Position numbers and translations under genes: made by a program. DNA of 9,363 bases from an uncultured Bacteroidota bacterium (GTDB lineage: Bacteria > Bacteroidota > Bacteroidia > Chitinophagales > Chitinophagaceae), in contig CAINEG010000038.1 of the NCBI GenBank assembly GCA_903847655.1, positions 1 through 9,363 on the forward strand. The letters are read 5' to 3'. The notes beneath the pieces are model-generated. The model was given only the letters and a program-made list of their open reading frames with translations. It searched no databases and was not told the origin of the DNA. How positions within the stretch are numbered: position 1 is the first letter of the stretch; each line of letters opens with the position of its first letter. Positions 6,237-9,363 of the stretch are shown one piece after another.

Positions 6237-6920
6237 ATGAAAACATTTCTATTAACAATGGTGGTGAGCTTTGTTTGTATTCAAGCAAGCGCACAAGAAA
6301 AATGGATTTCCTTATTTGATGGTAAGACCATGAATGGCTGGCATACCTATGCAAAGGAAAAAGTAGGGAGCCTTTGGCAGATAGAAGATGGCGCCATCAC
6401 TTTAGACCCTGCGCGTAGAACAAAAAATGGCGGTGGTGATATTGTCACGGATGAATCATTCAATGATTTTCATTTGCAATTAGAATGGAAGATTGCTAAA
6501 AACGGCAATAGCGGTATTATCTTTTTTGTACAAGAAGACCCTAGATATAAAAATACTTGGTTTACAGGACCAGAAATGCAAGTGCTAGACAATGATGGTC
6601 ATGAAGATGGTAAAATCATCAAGCACAGAGCGGGCAATTTATATGATTTAATCGTAGGAACAGAAGGTGCAGTAAAAGAAGTGGGCGAATGGAACTTAGT
6701 TGACATCATCAATGAAAAAGGGTTACTCACTTTAAAATTGAATGGCATCGAAACCGCCAAAACCACTTTGGGAGACGACCATTGGAAAGAGCTAATAAAA
6801 AATAGTAAATTTTCAAAAGGGGAATCCCCTGACTTTGGAAAAATATTTGCAGGAAAAATTGCCTTACAAGATCATGGCAATGGTGTTGCTTATAGAAACA
6901 TTCGTATTCAAAAATTATAA
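6237..6920 (+). CDS. DUF1080 / 3-keto-disaccharide hydrolase family exported protein
   Basis: A 227-residue secreted or periplasmic protein. It has a Sec signal (residues 1-20, cleavage likely after ASAQ) and a single concanavalin-like jelly-roll domain of the DUF1080 (3-keto-disaccharide hydrolase) family. Recognisable family motifs in order are WISLFDGKTMNGWH (23-36), LWQIEDGAITL (47-57), FHLQLEWKIAKNGNSGIIFF (78-97), GPEMQVLDNDGHEDG (111-125), NGIETAK (169-175), IALQDHGNGVAYRNIRIQKL (208-227). Members studied in other bacteria cleave 3-keto-glycosides. That activity fits here, because the locus also encodes a possible glycoside C3 dehydrogenase and a Gfo/Idh enzyme. The family also has many uncharacterised members, so family membership is certain while the reaction is inferred. 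It sits 44 bases after the cytochrome gene and only 3 bases before tadA. Confidence 0.92.
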   Translation: MKTFLLTMVVSFVCIQASAQEKWISLFDGKTMNGWHTYAKEKVGSLWQIEDGAITLDPARRTKNGGGDIVTDESFNDFHLQLEWKIAKNGNSGIIFFVQEDPRYKNTWFTGPEMQVLDNDGHEDGKIIKHRAGNLYDLIVGTEGAVKEVGEWNLVDIINEKGLLTLKLNGIETAKTTLGDDHWKELIKNSKFSKGESPDFGKIFAGKIALQDHGNGVAYRNIRIQKL

Positions 6921-6923
6921 TTC

Positions 6924-7370
6924 ATGGTAGTGCCCACTATTCATGAAAATTTTATGCGTCAGGCCCTCGTGCAAGCACAGAGGGCCTTTGACATGGATGA
7001 AGTGCCAGTGGGTGCTATCTTAGTGATGCATGAAAAAATTATTGCTAAAGCGCACAATCAGGTTCAATTGCTAAAAGATGTTACTGCGCATGCGGAAATA
7101 TTGGCCATTACTAGCGCCTGTGAAAGTTTACAAGCCAAGTACTTACCCGAAGCTACACTCTATGTTACACTAGAGCCTTGTTTGATGTGTGCCGGTGCTT
7201 TGTACTGGAACAAGATTGGACATATTGTTTTTGGCGCTTATGATGAAAAAAATAGTTACCGCAGGGTCACAGAAAAAAATCCTTTTCATCCTTCCACTAC
7301 TTTATTGGGCGGTATACTCCAAGACGACTGCGCTGCGCTCATGCAAGCTTTTTTTAAAGCCAAACGATAA
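6924..7370 (+). CDS. tadA: tRNA-specific adenosine deaminase (A34 to I34 editing)
   Basis: A 148-residue zinc-dependent deaminase that converts the wobble adenosine A34 of tRNA-Arg(ACG) to inosine in the cytosol, an essential step in most bacteria. The core is complete: NFMRQALVQAQRAF (9-22), DEVPVGAILV (25-34), the zinc/catalytic motif TAHAEILAI (His56, Glu58), and EPCLMCAGAL (Cys86, Cys89). It ends with the TadA-type C-terminal helix. Length is as expected. The ATG at 6924 follows the DUF1080 stop by 3 bases. Met11 (6954) is an alternative start that would remove residues not typical of the family but would also trim the start of the first helix. Housekeeping in function, it appears to be an unrelated passenger cotranscribed with the sugar locus, unless it has its own promoter inside the DUF1080 gene. 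Confidence 0.95.
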   Translation: MVVPTIHENFMRQALVQAQRAFDMDEVPVGAILVMHEKIIAKAHNQVQLLKDVTAHAEILAITSACESLQAKYLPEATLYVTLEPCLMCAGALYWNKIGHIVFGAYDEKNSYRRVTEKNPFHPSTTLLGGILQDDCAALMQAFFKAKR

Positions 7371-7383
7371 TAAGTTTACTTAT
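7370..7383. repeat. 14-base palindrome at the tadA stop
   Basis: ATAAGT-TT-ACTTAT is a perfect 6-base inverted repeat with a 2-base centre. It begins at the last base of the tadA stop codon and lies directly before the much larger palindrome at 7385-7459. Its role is unknown; it might be a protein-binding site or chance in A/T-rich DNA. Confidence 0.5.
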
Positions 7384-7384
7384 A

Positions 7385-7459
7385 AAGCTTCGTAAAAAAT
7401 AGCTTTCCTGCGTAATCCTAAAAACGGATTACTTCGGAAACTATTTATTTACTGCGCTT
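7385..7459. repeat. 75-base imperfect palindrome (REP-like or structured element) between tadA and sod
   Basis: Two 34-base arms (7385-7418 and 7426-7459) flank a 7-base centre TAAAAAC. From outside inward the arms match as AAGC/GCTT, GTAAA/TTTAC, AAATAG/CTATTT, TTTCC/GGAAA and GTAATCC/GGATTAC. That is 27 paired positions per arm. The two unpaired triplets are symmetrical: TTC faces TGC in the outer position and TGC faces TTC in the inner one. A single extra base occurs in each arm (C7403 and A7447). No long T-run follows and the stem is A/T-rich, so it is not a typical intrinsic terminator, although it would fold in RNA downstream of tadA. The organisation is closer to a repetitive extragenic palindrome or a small non-autonomous element. 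No second copy is seen in this window. Confidence 0.8.
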
Positions 7460-7568
7460 CAGACTAGCCTTTATTTTCTATTTCAGGAAAAAAAGAGGGC
7501 CACTCGCTTAAATCAACACAAAGCATTGTAATTTTAGGCTTCATTCGCAAACACAATAAATAAAAAAT

Positions 7569-8174
7569 ATGTCATTTACCTTACCTGCATTACCCTATGC
7601 ACACGAAGCCTTAGAGCCCCACTTTGATACTTTGACCATGCAAATTCACCATGGCAAACACCATCAAGCCTATGTAGATAATTTAAACAAGGCCGTGGCT
7701 GGTACACCGAACGAAGGAAAAAGTATAGAAGAATTAGTAAAAGTAGCTGGTACTATTAGCCCAGCGGTTAGAAACAATGGTGGTGGTCATTGGAACCATA
7801 GTTTCTTTTGGGCAAGCTTAGCCCCTAATGCAGGCGGTGCTCCAACAGGCGCATTAGCAGATGCCATCCATACTGCCTTTGGAAGCTTTGATGCATTCAA
7901 AGAAAAATTTGCAGCTGCTGGTATGACTCGTTTTGGAAGTGGCTGGGCTTGGTTAATTGTAAAAGACGGAAAATTAGAAGTAAGCTCTACCCCTAATCAA
8001 GACAATCCTTTAATGGATGTAGCTGAAGTAAAAGGACATCCTATTTTAGGCGCCGATGTTTGGGAACATGCCTATTATTTAAAATATCAAAACAGAAGAG
8101 CTGATTATTTAGCTGCTTTTTGGAATGTAGTGAATTGGTCTGTGATTGCAGATCGTTTGGCTGCTGCAAAATAA
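7569..8174 (+). CDS. sodA: Superoxide dismutase, Mn/Fe family with Mn-type signature
   Basis: A 201-residue iron/manganese superoxide dismutase, full length for the family, that converts superoxide to hydrogen peroxide and oxygen. There is no signal peptide, so it is cytosolic. Metal ligands are His27 ([12 protein letters not shown]), His77 ([11 protein letters not shown]), Asp163 and His167 ([17 protein letters not shown]). The second-sphere residues favour manganese. Gly73 lies four residues before His77, where Fe enzymes usually carry glutamine, and Gln144 lies in [12 protein letters not shown] as in Mn enzymes. Cambialistic use cannot be excluded. The gene stands alone between the palindrome region and a strong terminator. 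A one-mismatch TAnnTTTG-like box TAATTTTA (7529-7536) lies about 33 bases before the start, without a clear -33 partner, and could be its promoter. Confidence 0.96.
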   Translation: MSFTLPALPYAHEALEPHFDTLTMQIHHGKHHQAYVDNLNKAVAGTPNEGKSIEELVKVAGTISPAVRNNGGGHWNHSFFWASLAPNAGGAPTGALADAIHTAFGSFDAFKEKFAAAGMTRFGSGWAWLIVKDGKLEVSSTPNQDNPLMDVAEVKGHPILGADVWEHAYYLKYQNRRADYLAAFWNVVNWSVIADRLAAAK

Positions 8175-8192
8175 AATAATAAAAATTATACT

Positions 8193-8225
8193 AAAAACCT
8201 GCACTTAAAAACTGCAGGTTTTTTT
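8193..8225. terminator. Intrinsic terminator, probably bidirectional, between sod and yidD
   Basis: AAAAACCTGCA (8193-8203) and TGCAGGTTTTTTT (8213-8225) form a stem with a 9-base loop. It is followed by seven T on the plus strand, 18 bases after the sod stop. The five A on the left side make a T-run for the minus strand, so the same hairpin can end the convergent rpmH-rnpA-yidD transcript. Confidence 0.9.
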
Positions 8226-8265
8226 ATGTCAAATAATGTAAAATATTTTTAAATAGAGGACGCGT

Positions 8266-8499
8266 CTAAGGCACTGGGTCATAGCCCTGACCACCGCCTG
8301 GTCTACATTTACTTAATCTTTTGGCCCCTAAATAAATGCCTTTGATCGGACCATATTTTTGAATGGCTTCACTTGTATAATGAGAACAGGAAGGCGTGAA
8401 CCTGCATTTACTAGCCCCCATCCAAGGTGAAAGCACGTATTGATAAAAACGTATCAACAGAATAAAAGGAAAGGCTATAATTTTTTTAAGCTTAGGCAA
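8266..8499 (-). CDS. yidD: Membrane protein insertion efficiency factor YidD
   Basis: A 77-residue member of the YidD family, a small inner-membrane-associated protein that helps YidC and Sec insert membrane proteins. The N-terminal amphipathic/hydrophobic helix is [20 protein letters not shown] (residues 7-26). The conserved core follows: [15 protein letters not shown] (Cys32, Cys38) and [17 protein letters not shown] (Cys65), the family's hallmark ending. The frame holds no ATG before the conserved region, only one at residue 27 (WMGAS). The start is therefore read as TTG at 8499 (complement of 8497-8499), 11 bases beyond the rnpA stop. The short gap and the absence of any obvious ribosome site suggest translational coupling to rnpA. 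The usual next partner yidC is absent here, because the convergent sod gene follows. Confidence 0.93.
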   Translation of the reverse strand: MPKLKKIIAFPFILLIRFYQYVLSPWMGASKCRFTPSCSHYTSEAIQKYGPIKGIYLGAKRLSKCRPGGGQGYDPVP

Positions 8500-8510
8500 T
8501 TTGAATTTTA

Positions 8511-8924
8511 TTAAGATTTATTCAATTTAGCAACCAGTATCGAAAGCGCCTCTTTTACTTTAGCTTGAATTTCTACTTGGGTAAGTACAAGCGCATCCGT
8601 GTATAAGAAAAATAAATTAACACGTTTTTTATCCAGGTTTGCCTGGCTGAAGAAATTTGGTTTTTCTAATCGGTAGGCTTCTCTTAATAATCTTTTCACT
8701 CTATTGCGCTGCACCGCTTTTCTAAAAGTTCTGCTAGGCGCCCCCACGCCTGCTTGTAACAAACTGCTAAGCGCTGCTTTATCATTGCTAATAACAATAG
8801 GTTCAATGGTATAAATAAGTCTAATGGGGAATACATTAATTGCCTGGCCAGTAGAAAATAAATGCTGTGTTTGTTTTCTACTTTTTAATTTATCTATTTT
8901 CTGATATGTAAAAACGCTAGACAA
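8511..8924 (-). CDS. rnpA: Ribonuclease P protein component
   Basis: A 137-residue basic protein subunit of RNase P, which with the rnpB RNA removes 5' leaders from pre-tRNAs. Family features are the N-terminal [18 protein letters not shown] (residues 6-23), the central cleft strands around FPIRLIYTI, and the RNR signature [19 protein letters not shown] (67-85). No methionine codon occurs anywhere in the frame between the upstream stop (complement of 9006-9008) and the conserved region. The best start is therefore TTG at 8924 (complement of 8922-8924), which gives the usual short N-terminal extension. It lies between rpmH and yidD, as in most bacteria, but a terminator-like hairpin ends about 20 bases upstream, so its expression probably depends on read-through from rpmH or on a separate weak promoter. 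Confidence 0.93.
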   Translation of the reverse strand: MSSVFTYQKIDKLKSRKQTQHLFSTGQAINVFPIRLIYTIEPIVISNDKAALSSLLQAGVGAPSRTFRKAVQRNRVKRLLREAYRLEKPNFFSQANLDKKRVNLFFLYTDALVLTQVEIQAKVKEALSILVAKLNKS

Positions 8925-8943
8925 TGAAGGAAAATTAAAGTGA

Positions 8944-8979
8944 TAAAAAAAGTCCCTCCCGAATGACGGGAAGGACTTT
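8944..8979 (-). terminator. Intrinsic terminator or attenuator between rpmH and rnpA
   Basis: On the minus strand the hairpin AAAGTCCTTCCCG / CGGGAGGGACTTT has 12 of 13 pairs and a 5-base loop, and runs into a seven-base T tract (plus-strand A7 at 8945-8951). This is a textbook intrinsic terminator, 48 bases after the rpmH stop and about 20 bases before the rnpA start. It would lower rnpA-yidD transcription relative to rpmH. Confidence 0.85.
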
Positions 8980-9027
8980 AAAATTATTGAATTTATTTGT
9001 AATAGCTAGAAAGGGGTACTCCTTAGA

Positions 9028-9189
9028 TTAATTTTTCTTTAATCCTTTCTCGCTAGATACAGTTAGTTTTTTGCGTCCTTTCTTTCTACGGCTTGCTAAT
9101 ACTTTACGACCATTAGCAGATTCCATACGCTTACGAAAACCATGAACAGATTTACGACGACGTTTATGTGGTTGAAATGTACGTTTCAT
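9028..9189 (-). CDS. rpmH: 50S ribosomal protein L34
   Basis: A 53-residue very basic ribosomal protein of the large subunit. It starts at ATG (complement of 9187-9189) and ends at TAA (complement of 9028-9030). The sequence opens [20 protein letters not shown] and continues through [22 protein letters not shown], the complete conserved L34 core. After that a short tail ([11 protein letters not shown]) makes it slightly longer than the 44-46 residues of many bacteria, as is common in Bacteroidota. It is first in the rpmH-rnpA-yidD block, has its own probable promoter box about 80 bases upstream, and is followed by a strong hairpin terminator. The start and product are secure. Confidence 0.97.
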   Translation of the reverse strand: MKRTFQPHKRRRKSVHGFRKRMESANGRKVLASRRKKGRKKLTVSSEKGLKKN

Positions 9190-9271
9190 TTGATGTCTTT
9201 TACTTGCTTAGTTTCTTAAAATTGTTTCCACTTCAATAGCAGTCACCATACCACTACCCGTGAAAGGACGG

Positions 9272-9279
9272 CAAAAATA
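9272..9279 (-). promoter_or_regulatory. Probable -7 promoter box of rpmH (TAnnTTTG type)
   Basis: TATTTTTG on the minus strand matches the Bacteroidota TAnnTTTG -7 consensus exactly and lies 82 bases before the rpmH start, leaving a leader of about 75 bases. At the usual 19-base spacing the -33 position (near 9299-9302) does not show TTTG, so the call is moderate. Confidence 0.45.
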
Positions 9280-9296
9280 GGGTATTTTTTCATTTC

Positions 9297-9362
9297 TTAA
9301 GCTAAATCTGTATGTTTTGCCTCAATTTTTTGTCCAAAAAATAAGCTACCCTGCTTTTCAAA
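9297..9362 (-). CDS. Possible C-terminal end of an upstream minus-strand gene
   Basis: The minus strand is open from the window edge for 21 codons, ending at TAA (complement of 9297-9299). It reads FEKQGSLFFGQKIEAKHTDL and a final Ala, a plausible C-terminal sequence. It would end about 17 bases before the rpmH promoter box, a natural gene boundary. The length is too short to exclude chance and no family can be named. Confidence 0.35.
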   Translation of the reverse strand, partial: FEKQGSLFFGQKIEAKHTDLA

Positions 9363-9363
9363 G

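Noticed and set aside
7189..7395. 68-codon open frame overlapping the end of tadA
   Set aside because: It runs out of frame through conserved tadA sequence, so it is a shadow frame.
7385..7459. Reading the large palindrome as a simple tadA terminator
   Set aside because: The stem is A/T-rich with regular mismatches and no uninterrupted T tract follows, so it does not fit an intrinsic terminator well, although some termination there is possible.
8266..9189. Chromosome origin near rpmH-rnpA-yidD
   Set aside because: rpmH-rnpA is often near dnaA/oriC in other phyla, but no dnaA gene, DnaA-box cluster or origin-like A/T repeat array is visible here.

Overview
The window is AT-rich and reads like a member of the Bacteroidota, probably a relative of the Chitinophagaceae. 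Three things suggest this: gene starts are preceded by A/T-rich sequence rather than Shine-Dalgarno sites, a TAnnTTTG-type promoter box lies upstream of rpmH, and the gene families are typical of that phylum (Tat-exported sugar isomerases, a gluconate-dehydrogenase-like GMC pair, DUF1080). Genus placement is inference from style, not proof.

Positions 1-6920 hold a divergently arranged sugar-oxidation locus. Leftward from about 3357 run an exported hydroxypyruvate-isomerase-like TIM barrel, an FAD-dependent GMC oxidoreductase with a three-cysteine iron-sulfur motif, its gluconate 2-dehydrogenase subunit 3-type Tat lipoprotein partner, and the first 37 codons of another Tat-exported protein. 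Rightward from 3546 run a Gfo/Idh/MocA oxidoreductase broken by a frameshift, a cytosolic-looking sugar phosphate isomerase/epimerase, a monohaem cytochrome c lipoprotein, a DUF1080 (3-keto-disaccharide hydrolase family) exported protein, and tadA only 3 bases later.

Taken together I infer a 3-keto-glycoside pathway. The GMC/subunit 3/cytochrome c complex would oxidise a glycoside in the periplasm, the DUF1080 protein would cleave the 3-keto-glycoside, and the Gfo/Idh and TIM-barrel proteins would reduce or isomerise the released keto sugar. The substrate cannot be read from sequence.

Positions 7371-7568 contain a striking 75-base imperfect palindrome between tadA and a Mn-type superoxide dismutase gene. 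The sod gene ends in a clear, probably bidirectional, terminator.

Positions 8266-9189, on the minus strand, hold the conserved block rpmH - rnpA - yidD. It has two oddities: a strong intrinsic-terminator-like hairpin between rpmH and rnpA, and TTG as the only plausible start of both rnpA and yidD. The last bases may be the C-terminal end of another minus-strand gene. No CRISPR array, tRNA, rRNA, IS element or origin was seen. No gene-free stretch exceeds 300 bases; the longest is 7371-7568.
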